From: Haematospirillum sp. H1815
GTDB taxonomy: Bacteria > Pseudomonadota > Alphaproteobacteria > Rhodospirillales > Rhodospirillaceae
Reading direction: 5' to 3'
Length of the DNA: 64,000 nt
Assembly: GCF_012102705.1 (NCBI RefSeq)
Contig: NZ_JAAVTA010000005.1
Coordinates: forward strand, 62,001 to 126,000
The first letter of the stretch is position 1; every line of letters starts with the position of its first letter. Under the pieces are notes generated by a model, which saw nothing but the letters and a program-made list of their open reading frames with translations, was not told where the DNA came from and ran no database searches. Shown here in pieces: positions 10,029 through 18,639 of the stretch. Made by a program: the position numbers and the translations under genes.

Positions 10029-10922
10029 ATGGTCGCACGCCGCGTTGTTCGCTCTCTTCAGCTTATCCTTGGCACACTCTATCTGTGGAGCCTGTCGGCA
10101 GGACACGTAATGGCACAGGATCGCGCTGCCTTGGAACGCTATTTGCACGAAGTCCATGCGCTCTTGCAAACTGATCTCTGTACACATGAGGATGAGGCAC
10201 GCAATCTCCTTGCCGGAAGCCCTGTATCACAACCGAACAATCCCGTGTCCATCCCTGAAGGCAGCTTGGCGCAACGCCTGAAACAGGCTGTTGTCATGGT
10301 GGTAACTCCAGCAGACAGTGGCTCCGGATTCTTCGTAGACAAGCATCACATTGTGACCAACTATCACGTCGTCTCTTCTGCCGGCCCCGAGGGGGTTTTT
10401 GTAGTCGGTCCAGGATCGGCGGGGATACAGCGGGCCGAGATTGTTGCAACCCTTTCCGGAGAAGGGGAGACCGCTTCCGACTTCGCCTTGCTAAAAGTAA
10501 ACGGATCACCCTCCCCCGGCTTTCTGCCACTTGCCGAGGGTGCTGCAGAACTGGATCACGTCATTGCAGCAGGCTTTCCCGCACTTGTACTTGGCAACGA
10601 CGTTGGGTTTCGTCGTTTTATGAAAGGCGATCTATCCACACTGCCCGATGTCATCCTATCCCGTGGCTCTATCATGGCTATCCAGAACCGCAAGACAGCA
10701 GCACCCAGCATCGCACATTCCGCTTCCATCTCAGGGGGAAGCAGCGGCGGCCCCCTTGTTGATGCCTGCGGACGGGCCATAGGCATCAACACGTTTATTC
10801 GTGTTGATGTCAAACAGGCCAGCAATACCGGGTACGCCATACCGGCCGGGCCCCTGATTCAGTTTCTAAAAGGACAGGGTATCCAACCAACAATCCAGAC
10901 AACACCCTGCACTAGCAACTAA
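10029..10922 (+). CDS. Secreted trypsin-like serine protease
   Basis: A 297-residue protein with a signal peptide (residues 1-29, cleavage near HVMA-QD). The catalytic triad is intact: H113 in VTNYHVV, D151 in SDFALLK and S239 in GGSSGGPL. The chain resembles the protease domain of HtrA/DegP but has no PDZ domain. An N-terminal 60-residue helical part with one cysteine pair may act as pro-region. Expected location is the periplasm. It converges with, and ends 7 bp from, the last lipoprotein gene of the large srf operon, so it could process a component of that system, but this is positional inference only. Confidence 0.88.
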   Translation: MVARRVVRSLQLILGTLYLWSLSAGHVMAQDRAALERYLHEVHALLQTDLCTHEDEARNLLAGSPVSQPNNPVSIPEGSLAQRLKQAVVMVVTPADSGSGFFVDKHHIVTNYHVVSSAGPEGVFVVGPGSAGIQRAEIVATLSGEGETASDFALLKVNGSPSPGFLPLAEGAAELDHVIAAGFPALVLGNDVGFRRFMKGDLSTLPDVILSRGSIMAIQNRKTAAPSIAHSASISGGSSGGPLVDACGRAIGINTFIRVDVKQASNTGYAIPAGPLIQFLKGQGIQPTIQTTPCTSN

Positions 10923-10929
10923 TCAAACC

Positions 10930-11424
10930 TTACTGCCCCAGAGCCCGGTCTACCTGTCGGTTCAAATCTTCTTTTTGACGCTGCAGGGCATCAAGACGCC
11001 GTTTCTTTTCCGGGACTGGTGTTACCGGATCGCTCCGCAGCTGGGCAATCTTTGCTTCCAGGGACGCTATCTCTGCCTTCAGGTCATTGTTACGCCCCTT
11101 GGCTTTCTCCAGCCTACCCTTTAACGTACGCAGCTCTTTCTCAAGCTGGGCATAGCGCTTCTCTGCAGCGGCACGATCTTCCGCAACAGATGCTTGTTCC
11201 TGCTGTGTCCGGTCGTATTCGCGTTTCTTCTGCGTGTTGAGGTCCTGCTCATTCTCCAGGGCTTCCTGCCTCTCCTTGACCCGTTCCTCATAGCCCCCGG
11301 ATGCTAAATGACGAACGCCGGACAAAAAGCCGCCTTGGGCAGGATCTGTGTTGGATGCGCACCCCGCCAACAAAACAACACCAAAGGACACAACCAGTCC
11401 ACGACATACCAACCGGGAAAACAC
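10930..11424 (-). CDS. Coiled-coil lipoprotein, last gene of the srf operon
   Basis: A 164-residue protein beginning at a GTG (11424) with GGAGAG just upstream, 16 bp after the preceding gene's stop. The N-terminus is a lipoprotein signal with lipobox LLAGC. Residues about 45-160 are almost entirely charged heptads (Lys/Glu/Gln/Arg-rich), a long coiled coil. It is predicted to be anchored in the outer or inner membrane and to extend as a rod through the periplasm. A longer reading frame exists upstream but would bury the signal peptide. No family is recognised beyond its similarity in plan to the lipoprotein encoded just upstream. Confidence 0.8.
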   Translation of the reverse strand: MFSRLVCRGLVVSFGVVLLAGCASNTDPAQGGFLSGVRHLASGGYEERVKERQEALENEQDLNTQKKREYDRTQQEQASVAEDRAAAEKRYAQLEKELRTLKGRLEKAKGRNNDLKAEIASLEAKIAQLRSDPVTPVPEKKRRLDALQRQKEDLNRQVDRALGQ

Positions 11425-11440
11425 TGTCTTCTCTCCTGCC

Positions 11441-12148
11441 CTAGCCAATACGGGATACCTTGCGACGTTGCACAAGACCATCCAGGTCTTTCTCAAGAAC
11501 AGAGATCTGCTGCTCCAGACGCGATATTTCAGCATCCATTGTCGCCAGTTTCTGTTTTGAACCCTGTGTCTTCCCACGGGCAATGGCATATTCCTCGTGT
11601 CTCTTCTTCAGGTTTGCGACCGTCTGTTCCAGATACTTGGTATTGTCATCAACATCTGCAAGCTGGGTACGGGCCTTCTCGCGACTGATCTGCCCGGCTG
11701 CAATCTGCTTCTCCAGACGCTCGATCGTTTTTGTATCTGTTGCAATAACCTGGCGGCTGGCATCAATCAAATCAGCAAGCCGCTGGTTGTCAGCACGAAC
11801 ATCGGTGGTCATGGCTTCCAGACGCTCTTCTGTCGAAGCATACTCCTCCTGCTTGTCTGCAACATAGTATCCTGCCGCACCACCAACAGCTGCACCGGCT
11901 GCACAGCCGAAGGCAATGCCACGACCACGCTCACCACCCCCGCGACCGGAAGCCAGCACGCCAATCAACATGCCCGCCACGCAGCCCAAGGCCGCACCTT
12001 CCGCAATCGTTTGATTAAACGTTGCAGCCTGCTCACGCATGCGCTTCTCAGCCGGCGTCATGGATGACTCATCCCGTGTTGTCGCACATCCGGACAACAA
12101 CAGGCTGATCCCAAGAATAAAGGCCGTTACTTTCCCCGCTACCCTCAT
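11441..12148 (-). CDS. Glycine-zipper coiled-coil lipoprotein
   Basis: A 235-residue lipoprotein with signal peptide and lipobox LLSGC. Residues about 45-100 contain two small-residue helices (GAALGCVAGMLIGVLASG and GCAAGAAVGGAAGYYVA), the glycine-zipper pattern seen in membrane-inserting surface-antigen domains. The rest (about 105-230) is a charged coiled coil. It starts 20 bp after the FGE-fold gene and is followed at 16 bp by a second coiled-coil lipoprotein. Together they could form a membrane-spanning or periplasm-bridging part of the srf operon product; this is inference from architecture. Confidence 0.82.
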   Translation of the reverse strand: MRVAGKVTAFILGISLLLSGCATTRDESSMTPAEKRMREQAATFNQTIAEGAALGCVAGMLIGVLASGRGGGERGRGIAFGCAAGAAVGGAAGYYVADKQEEYASTEERLEAMTTDVRADNQRLADLIDASRQVIATDTKTIERLEKQIAAGQISREKARTQLADVDDNTKYLEQTVANLKKRHEEYAIARGKTQGSKQKLATMDAEISRLEQQISVLEKDLDGLVQRRKVSRIG

Positions 12149-12168
12149 ACATAACCTCTTGCCGACTG

Positions 12169-13692
12169 CTACAGTTTAACAAAGTCCTCAAGCCAAGCCT
12201 TTCGGCGAATCTGCTGGTTCGTACGATATACCAGAACGTGTGATAGATGGCGATCGATATACGGTAACAGGTGAGACAAGCCCAGATTCTTCATCTCGAC
12301 AACCAGAATACTCTTTTGCCGTGACAAAGTGGCCTCGTCATACTCTTCTGCTGTACGAACAACCGTATCAGCGTAATACCTCAGATTATCCTGCAAGGCC
12401 GCAGTATTTTCATCAAGCTGTTGACGGTAGCTTGATGCCCGCTCACCCTCGGGTTCACTATTGTGCTGGTTCTTCCAGATTGATTCAAGCTGGGCAACCC
12501 ACTGTCCATCATCGGATAGTTTCTGCCCCAAAAAGGCTCCCATCCTGAGCGTAGTGCGTACAGCCCGGTCACGAGCCTCATCACGGGCGGCCAGATCAGC
12601 TTTCAGCCTGTTCCCTATCTCGCGCAGACGACGTTCCAGAACCGGGTCGGCGACTGTGTCAGCCAGAAGAGACAAATCCGCAGACGGTGTTTTAGCTCGT
12701 GGCCCCTCATCCCCGCCTGCTTCTGATCCCAAATGGTTCCACGCCTCCTGGACTGATTTTGCGGTGGCCCGGGACGTCAGGGCCGGAACGGACATCACAA
12801 CACGGAAACCTGTTGTTGCTACCCGGCGTGGTCCTGACGCATCAAAGAAAGGAATCTCGGAACGCAGAGACGTGCGGATGTCTGCTTCTGCAGTCATGTA
12901 GTGCCCCCCACGGACGACAAAACCTCCCGGCTGACCATGATACCGTCCAGGTCGAACCAAATGAAACGTATCCAGCACAATCTCATCCAGATTACCCAGC
13001 ATGTCATGCAAGCCCAACGGACCTGGCTCAAGAAGGCCGACAAACTGTGGCTTACCGTTGGCAGATTGCGTGCCGGCATACCAGGCATGGCGAGACAGCG
13101 ATTCCTTGATGGGAAAAACAGGCTCGTTAAAATCCGCAGGGGATACGGATGCACCACCCTTGGCCGCATATTCCCATTCGGTCTCGGTAGGCAGACGGAC
13201 AAAGCCAGCCTCATCTCCCTGACGCGGAAGAGAGTCGGGCTGTGTCTTGCGCAACCAAGTGGTCAACTTCTCGGTAAAAGACAGCGCATCGAACCAGCCA
13301 ACAGCCCCCTGGGGCAACCGGCCCTGAGGTCCGGGAACAGGACAGCCGGACCCCATGACAGACTGATATTGAAGAACATTGGTTTCATAACGCGCCATCA
13401 GGAAGTAGGTCTGAACCGGGCTATCACGAAATCCCCCCGCCAACCATTCGGTTCGTGTGCCCTCAAGATAGCCGGGACCGCCGGCGGTACTGCCAAGGAC
13501 AAGCCGCCTGTCACCCAAGGGGCCATCAACCGGTATCGCCACCTTTCGGAAGACCATGGCTCCGTCACATGGCAATGGAATGATGACATCATCCTGCATA
13601 GGCTTCGGATTATAGTACTTCTCATCCCATCGTGCCCACGTTGCCGATGAGGAACACAAGAAGAGCAGGAAAACAAAAAAGGACCTAGACAT
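12169..13692 (-). CDS. Secreted FGE-sulfatase-fold protein lacking catalytic cysteines
   Basis: A 507-residue exported protein (signal peptide 1-20, FFVFLLFLCSSSATWA). Residues about 35-305 form a formylglycine-generating-enzyme/sulfatase-modifying fold: LPTETEWEYAAKGG at 167-180, GLHDMLGNLDEIVLDTF at 227-242, VVRGGHYMTAEADIR at 259-273 and TTGFRVVM near 300. In true FGE the RGGS strand is followed by two copper-binding cysteines; here that segment has none, so oxidase activity is unlikely and a binding role is favoured. Residues about 330-507 are helical and of unknown kind. The ATG chosen at 13692 overlaps the permease stop by 8 bp; an upstream in-frame start at 13740 would obscure the signal peptide. 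Confidence 0.85.
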   Translation of the reverse strand: MSRSFFVFLLFLCSSSATWARWDEKYYNPKPMQDDVIIPLPCDGAMVFRKVAIPVDGPLGDRRLVLGSTAGGPGYLEGTRTEWLAGGFRDSPVQTYFLMARYETNVLQYQSVMGSGCPVPGPQGRLPQGAVGWFDALSFTEKLTTWLRKTQPDSLPRQGDEAGFVRLPTETEWEYAAKGGASVSPADFNEPVFPIKESLSRHAWYAGTQSANGKPQFVGLLEPGPLGLHDMLGNLDEIVLDTFHLVRPGRYHGQPGGFVVRGGHYMTAEADIRTSLRSEIPFFDASGPRRVATTGFRVVMSVPALTSRATAKSVQEAWNHLGSEAGGDEGPRAKTPSADLSLLADTVADPVLERRLREIGNRLKADLAARDEARDRAVRTTLRMGAFLGQKLSDDGQWVAQLESIWKNQHNSEPEGERASSYRQQLDENTAALQDNLRYYADTVVRTAEEYDEATLSRQKSILVVEMKNLGLSHLLPYIDRHLSHVLVYRTNQQIRRKAWLEDFVKL

Positions 13693-14878
13693 CACGCAGA
13701 CTCTCCGCTGGCTCAAGCGCCAGAATCCGAAGCATCGCAACCGCTGCCGACAAGGCGGACAAAACTAAGGTCAGAAGGGCAGCAATCACAACGGACCAAA
13801 GATCAAGATCACACACGAACCCCTCTCCCGACAGATTGGTCGTCAAGGTTCTGTTGAACAAAGCGGCCACAATGGCATACAACACAAGTGACACAGCAAT
13901 ACCACATGCCGCCACCAGAAGCGCCCGCGTTACCGGGAACAGTGCTGCAGAACGACCATCAAAGCCGACAAGACGCAACAGGGCCAGATCACGCTTTCGC
14001 CGCTCGACATCGGCCCATAACCCTGCTGCCATGGACAAGACAAACCCACCCGTTGCCAGCAATGCGAGAACAGAAAAAATATAGGTCAGGACCCGGTCCA
14101 CAGCCTGCACCATCTCGATATCATTGGCACGTGTTCTGACTTCCATCCCCTCCGCACGAAGACGAGCCGCCAAGGTAACAACACCATCAAGATCACGCGC
14201 AAAAAGCCGTGCACTGGCAAAAGAGCGTGTATCCATATTCGCGGGGTCTGACAGTGTATCTGCTCGTCCGTCACGCCAGTCCTCGGCGGCAACCAGCAAG
14301 GACAAGGCAACAAAGGCAGCAGGCCTTGGGAAACGATCTTCGGGCAGTATAGCGGTAACAACCAGCGGCAACTGTATGACCTGCCGTTCTCCGGATACCG
14401 TACGGGTCAAAAACCCTGTCAAGGTATCCTCTTCCTTGGCACCCAGCCGATCTGCTGCCGCCCGGCTCAGAACGATCCGGTCAAAGCCGGATGGAAAAGG
14501 CCCAACCGGCAAAAACAATGGATCACCGGGGCCAGAAGGCACAAGCTCCATCCCTTCGACAGAGCGACCAGAAGCTGTACGCACATCCAGCGTTGCCGAC
14601 AGGGAACGGGTCCGCGGTATCACAAATCCAACCTCTGGCAGCGCCTTCAATTTCCCGAACCAGTCCGGACCCAGCCGATAGTTCCCGACAAGCAGAATCT
14701 CCAAATTCCGAGGATCCTGGAGAAGACGGAATCGCAGGGTCTCGACAATACCGGTTTTCAGACCCAGAAGAACCAGAAGCGGCGCCATAACCGCAGCAAG
14801 CGCCAAGATTTGGCACATCGCCACACGCCAGTCATGGCGGCAATCGGCCCACGATAACCGGATAATACGCCAGGCCAT
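13685..14878 (-). CDS. FtsX/LolC-like ABC transporter permease
   Basis: A 397-residue inner-membrane protein of the MacB/FtsX/LolC class. One membrane helix near residues 20-42 is followed by a large periplasmic domain (about 45-255), then three helices in the last 140 residues (VLTYIFSVLALLATGGFVL; LLVAACGIAVSLVLYAIVA; VVIAALLTLVLSALSAAVA). The DVERRKRDLALLRLVGF loop is the characteristic coupling segment of FtsX-like permeases. The ATG at 14878 overlaps the ATPase stop (TGATG); a further in-frame start lies at 14899. It pairs with the ATPase just upstream. The class moves lipoproteins or transmits mechanical force across the membrane rather than importing solutes. Confidence 0.9.
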   Translation of the reverse strand: MAWRIIRLSWADCRHDWRVAMCQILALAAVMAPLLVLLGLKTGIVETLRFRLLQDPRNLEILLVGNYRLGPDWFGKLKALPEVGFVIPRTRSLSATLDVRTASGRSVEGMELVPSGPGDPLFLPVGPFPSGFDRIVLSRAAADRLGAKEEDTLTGFLTRTVSGERQVIQLPLVVTAILPEDRFPRPAAFVALSLLVAAEDWRDGRADTLSDPANMDTRSFASARLFARDLDGVVTLAARLRAEGMEVRTRANDIEMVQAVDRVLTYIFSVLALLATGGFVLSMAAGLWADVERRKRDLALLRLVGFDGRSAALFPVTRALLVAACGIAVSLVLYAIVAALFNRTLTTNLSGEGFVCDLDLWSVVIAALLTLVLSALSAAVAMLRILALEPAESLRDV

Positions 14879-15588
14879 CACGGGGGAGCTCCTTTCCATG
14901 TAAAAAGGGTCCGGGAACCAGATGTATCCTGAGCGGAAGATCCAACCAGTGTTGGCAACTCCATACTGCCAACAAGGGACTGGTCGTGACTGACAAAAAC
15001 CAAGGCAGATCCGGATGCTTTCGCCAATTCCAGCAACAGGGCCATGACATCAGCAGCACGAGCCGGATCAAGCGCTGCCGTTGGCTCGTCAGCAAGCACT
15101 AGATCAGGGCGATACAAAAGAGCGCGGGCCACTGCCACCCGTTGGCGCTCACCAATGGACAGAGCCGAGGGCATCAGGGATACAAGGGAGCGCAAACCAA
15201 GCACATCAAGCAGATAACCTTCCCACGCAGGATCCAAGACAAACGCCTCTCGCGCTGAAAGCCGTATGTTGGCCAAGACATCCACGAAAGGCAGCAATCC
15301 CCCGGTCTGGAGAATATAACCAAGACGTTCGGCCCTAAGCCGGGCCAAGACATCCTCCTGCCCCAGCGCCCACAAAGCTGGGATATCAACACCCCGGACC
15401 TGGAAGGTGCCTGCCGATCCCGGTTGCAGAACCAAGCCAAGGATATCCAGCAAGGTACTTTTGCCACAACCACTTGGCCCTGTCACAATCATTGCCTGCC
15501 CGGAAGACAAGGTCAGGGACGGAAGGACGAAACGAAATCCCCCGCGAGACCCTTCCAGGGACTGGATATCAAGAACACGCGTGCTCAC
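14878..15588 (-). CDS. ABC transporter ATP-binding protein (LolD/MacB class)
   Basis: A 236-residue ATPase. Walker A is GPSGCGKSTLL at about 38-48, the Q-loop ILQTGGLLPF, the signature LSIGERQRVAVARAL (Ile in place of the second Gly of LSGGE, unusual), Walker B LVLADEPTAALD and H-loop VFVSHD. The spread and length match LolD/FtsE/MacB-type ATPases that partner FtsX-like permeases; such a permease follows directly. The start overlaps the stop of the VWA gene upstream by 4 bp. Likely drives an extracytoplasmic assembly or lipoprotein-handling step for the srf operon. Confidence 0.92.
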   Translation of the reverse strand: MSTRVLDIQSLEGSRGGFRFVLPSLTLSSGQAMIVTGPSGCGKSTLLDILGLVLQPGSAGTFQVRGVDIPALWALGQEDVLARLRAERLGYILQTGGLLPFVDVLANIRLSAREAFVLDPAWEGYLLDVLGLRSLVSLMPSALSIGERQRVAVARALLYRPDLVLADEPTAALDPARAADVMALLLELAKASGSALVFVSHDQSLVGSMELPTLVGSSAQDTSGSRTLFTWKGAPP

Positions 15589-17582
15589 GGCATAGCATCC
15601 AGAGGAACCGGATACACCGCCTCTCCGGGATCAAGACCGCCATCCAAGGAAACCCAGCGGCTGACATCATCATTATACACCTGGTACAGGCGGAGTTTCC
15701 GTTCTATTTCGTCAAGGAAAGCCTGTTGCTGGCTTATGCTCCAGCTTGACCATGTCTGTTGGTCAAGGTCCAGAACCTTGGACCTATAGGGCAGGTCGTC
15801 CAGATATTCACCAAGCAACCCCAGATCCGCCAACCGACGAGCCTTGTCACGTTTCACAATGTTGGGATCGCGACCCAGCGTTGCCGCAACAGACCGCAGT
15901 TGGGCAAAGAAATCGCCCGGTGACAGTTGCGCCGCCTGCCCTGCCGTACTGATTGTCTGCAACACCTGCCGCAAATCCGAAAGCTGGTTCCGGGTCAGCA
16001 GAACGCGAACTTCAGTTGTTGGTATCTCAGGATGTTCAAGGTCACGGTCGGCAATCCATGCCGAAAAGAGAGGCGGAGCCTGTGTTCCTTCCGTACGACC
16101 AAGCCAGGCCAGCTGCATGGCATGCCCCAACATGGCCGCGTCCTGACGAACACGCGACAGACTACCTCCTGATTGCACATAGCCGGGATCTGCTGTCCGG
16201 GCAGCACCCGGAACCGACTCACCGCGCCGGGCAGCACCAACCTGCTCGACAATCGCATCACCCAAGGCATCCACCATTGCACCAAAAACATCCACAGCCC
16301 CTGATTCAACAGGATAATACAGTGGACGCTGCAAAAGGGGATGACGGGTCAGATCCTTGTACTGGGCCTCCGCTTCAGCATGATTGGCTTTCCCGGCCGG
16401 GGTTTTCAGGTGAAGGGCATAAACGGCAAGCCCGCGGTGCTGGGCCTCAAGCCGAACCTGGGCCGCATCCAGTCGGGTTGACGACAGGGGATCCTGACCC
16501 CGCAAGGCACCGGCATCGGTGATAAGGATCACATACCGCCCACCGAAAGAAGACCATTGGATACGCTCCACTGCCGTCATGATACCGGCATAGGCATCTT
16601 CGGAAAAACGCGCAGAAGACACAGTTGCCGCCTTCAAGTCCGCAACACGATCCAGGAATTCTTTACCGCTGCGCACCTCGGATGGATCGGCAAACACCTT
16701 GGATACATAGTCCAGTTCCGGGGTGCGATCGACATTGGAACGAAAGGCAATCATGCCGAATCGCACCTGATCCAGAAGCCCTGCCTTCTCGATATGACCG
16801 TAAATTCGCCGCACCGCTTCACGAGTACGGTCAATGTAGGGGCCCATTGAAACTGTGGAATCAATCACAAAAACAACAGCGGCCGTAAAGTTCCGCAACG
16901 CGCTGACACCCCCGGGAGAAGGTGTTGGCGCGGCAACAGCCTTGCCCCCATCACGACTGACGGAAGCAATTTCCAGCATCCGAACACGGTGCCCATGGCC
17001 GCTGAAGGTTTCCTCCGCCTGAAGGATGGGAAGAAGGTAAAAATGACTGGCAAGGTCAACGTAGTTTTCAGGCTCTACAGACACGATATGGGGATCATGC
17101 CCACCTGCCAGCACCGCCTTGCGCAAGGGATCGATGCGCAGGGCCGGTTGATCGGCTTCAACAACGGAGGCAAGGCTGTCCCTGTCCCGGAACAACAACG
17201 CCCGCTCGCGCCCGGACGGATTGGTGAAGGCCAATGTCAGCTGCTGTTTCCAAGGTAATGTAAATCCAGCCTCAACCCAGCCATCGACCTGGCCGTTGGC
17301 TGTCAGGCCAACTTCAAGCCAGGGAACATCGCCTATTATCTTGCGGTCATAAACATAGAAACGGGTCAGGGCCGGCTGTTGCATGCCCGGCCCATCACCC
17401 GGACTGCGCTTGAGGACAGTACCCGGACGGGTCAGCACCCTTTCATAAAGGGTTGTCTTGCCCGGCATGATCAGGGGAGAACGTGCGTATGCGGTAAGTG
17501 CCTGACCAACACACAGGATCACGGTAAAGAACATCAGCATGCGAACTGACGCGCGATAAATGGCAACTTTGGCCCGCACCAT
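15585..17582 (-). CDS. Secreted von Willebrand factor A domain protein
   Basis: A 665-residue protein with a long signal peptide (residues 1-34, ending QALTAYA). An N-terminal region of about 230 residues resembles an SH3-like/beta domain (YVYDRKIIGDVPWLEVGL). The VWA domain begins near residue 235 with a MIDAS motif DSTVS in VVFVIDSTVSMG, and includes VILITDAG. The C-terminal 150 residues are helical. Predicted to be periplasmic and to bind a partner through a divalent cation. The chosen ATG lies one base after the Sel1-repeat gene's stop; the frame is open for 111 codons upstream but that part is the shadow of the neighbouring gene. Confidence 0.88.
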   Translation of the reverse strand: MVRAKVAIYRASVRMLMFFTVILCVGQALTAYARSPLIMPGKTTLYERVLTRPGTVLKRSPGDGPGMQQPALTRFYVYDRKIIGDVPWLEVGLTANGQVDGWVEAGFTLPWKQQLTLAFTNPSGRERALLFRDRDSLASVVEADQPALRIDPLRKAVLAGGHDPHIVSVEPENYVDLASHFYLLPILQAEETFSGHGHRVRMLEIASVSRDGGKAVAAPTPSPGGVSALRNFTAAVVFVIDSTVSMGPYIDRTREAVRRIYGHIEKAGLLDQVRFGMIAFRSNVDRTPELDYVSKVFADPSEVRSGKEFLDRVADLKAATVSSARFSEDAYAGIMTAVERIQWSSFGGRYVILITDAGALRGQDPLSSTRLDAAQVRLEAQHRGLAVYALHLKTPAGKANHAEAEAQYKDLTRHPLLQRPLYYPVESGAVDVFGAMVDALGDAIVEQVGAARRGESVPGAARTADPGYVQSGGSLSRVRQDAAMLGHAMQLAWLGRTEGTQAPPLFSAWIADRDLEHPEIPTTEVRVLLTRNQLSDLRQVLQTISTAGQAAQLSPGDFFAQLRSVAATLGRDPNIVKRDKARRLADLGLLGEYLDDLPYRSKVLDLDQQTWSSWSISQQQAFLDEIERKLRLYQVYNDDVSRWVSLDGGLDPGEAVYPVPLDAMP

Positions 17583-17583
17583 C

Positions 17584-18636
17584 CTACTCTCCCAGATCAC
17601 GCAGAACAGACTTCGCCACGTCATCACCAGAGGCCGCAGCCTTGCGCAACCAGTCCAGACCTTTTGCGCGACCATAACCATTCGGATCAAGAGCAAGAAG
17701 AATCTGGCCCAGCCTTCTTTGGGCTTCTGCATGACCGGACAGCGCAGCCGGCTCGTACCAATAAGCTGCTGTTTCCGCATCCGGCTTTTCAATCGGGCTG
17801 GAACCTGGCTGATGTGTTTCGGGATCATAAAACCGCCCCAAGGCCAGAGATGCACCAGGGTGCCCCGACCGTGCAGCGTACCGGTAGGCCAACATCGCCA
17901 GATCAGCCTTTTCACGGCGCATCAGGTCATCCGCTAAATCTACGGCCTCATCCACAGAAGGTGAGCTGCCAAGAAATGCGGCCAGATCCTCGCGCGTTTT
18001 TACATCCGCTGGCGCGGTACGGTGCCCCCCATCCTGTGCAGGCTGAAGAACAAAAGAATCTGACGGGGTATGAGAATCATCCCAGTACCAGAAACCACCG
18101 GCAACGACACACAAGGCCAGAACAAGAGCTGCGGGCAGCAGGAACTTTGCCAGAGAAGAACCCGAACCGGAGACCGGGAGCGATTCTTTGGCAGGAATAT
18201 CGGGAGCCGGATCAGACAGGACTACCGGCTCCATCACTATCGGCTCAGGTAATAGCTGCTCTACATGCGGAGCCGGAGCATCCGCAACAGCAGCATGTGA
18301 TGGATACAGACCTGTCACGCCCTGCACACCACGGGCCATAATCCCCGAGCTTTCGACCGTCAGCTGAATACGGGCATTTGGCGGCAAGACAGCAAGACAA
18401 TCCGTAATAAGCGGACCAAAAAAGGCTCTTCCCGTGCTGTCAAAATGCACATCGTGCCAGCACTGCTCGGCCTGCCAACCCCCGCAGGAGTTCAGAAAAT
18501 CCTGACCCTGGTTACGCAGGATCTGCAAACGCCCATTTCCCGCTGGCAGCCCGGACACCTTGAGAACAGTATACCCTGGCCCACGCTCGATATCGGGGAC
18601 AAGTTCAGCTTTTGACACCATAAACAACGGTTCCAT
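17584..18636 (-). CDS. Single-pass membrane protein with Sel1-like repeats
   Basis: A 350-residue protein. The N-terminal 130 residues form a cysteine-containing domain (NSCGGW, EQCWHD) that I do not recognise; a proline-rich linker leads to a membrane helix at about 170-190 (FLLPAALVLALCVVAGGFWYW). The C-terminal half carries Sel1/TPR-type repeats: LAMLAYRYAARSGHPGASLA, AAYWYEPAALSGHAEAQRRL and GLDWLRKAAASGDDVAKSVL. Sel1 repeats are protein-protein scaffolds. With no N-terminal signal the N-domain is expected in the cytoplasm and the repeats in the periplasm. It starts 3 bp after srfC and is followed by the VWA gene at 1 bp. Probably an assembly adaptor linking the Srf proteins with periplasmic parts. 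Confidence 0.82.
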   Translation of the reverse strand: MEPLFMVSKAELVPDIERGPGYTVLKVSGLPAGNGRLQILRNQGQDFLNSCGGWQAEQCWHDVHFDSTGRAFFGPLITDCLAVLPPNARIQLTVESSGIMARGVQGVTGLYPSHAAVADAPAPHVEQLLPEPIVMEPVVLSDPAPDIPAKESLPVSGSGSSLAKFLLPAALVLALCVVAGGFWYWDDSHTPSDSFVLQPAQDGGHRTAPADVKTREDLAAFLGSSPSVDEAVDLADDLMRREKADLAMLAYRYAARSGHPGASLALGRFYDPETHQPGSSPIEKPDAETAAYWYEPAALSGHAEAQRRLGQILLALDPNGYGRAKGLDWLRKAAASGDDVAKSVLRDLGE

Positions 18637-18639
18637 CTC

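Noticed and set aside
10556-10840. Minus-strand frame in the protease gene
   Set aside because: Antisense to the intact catalytic domain; no independent evidence.
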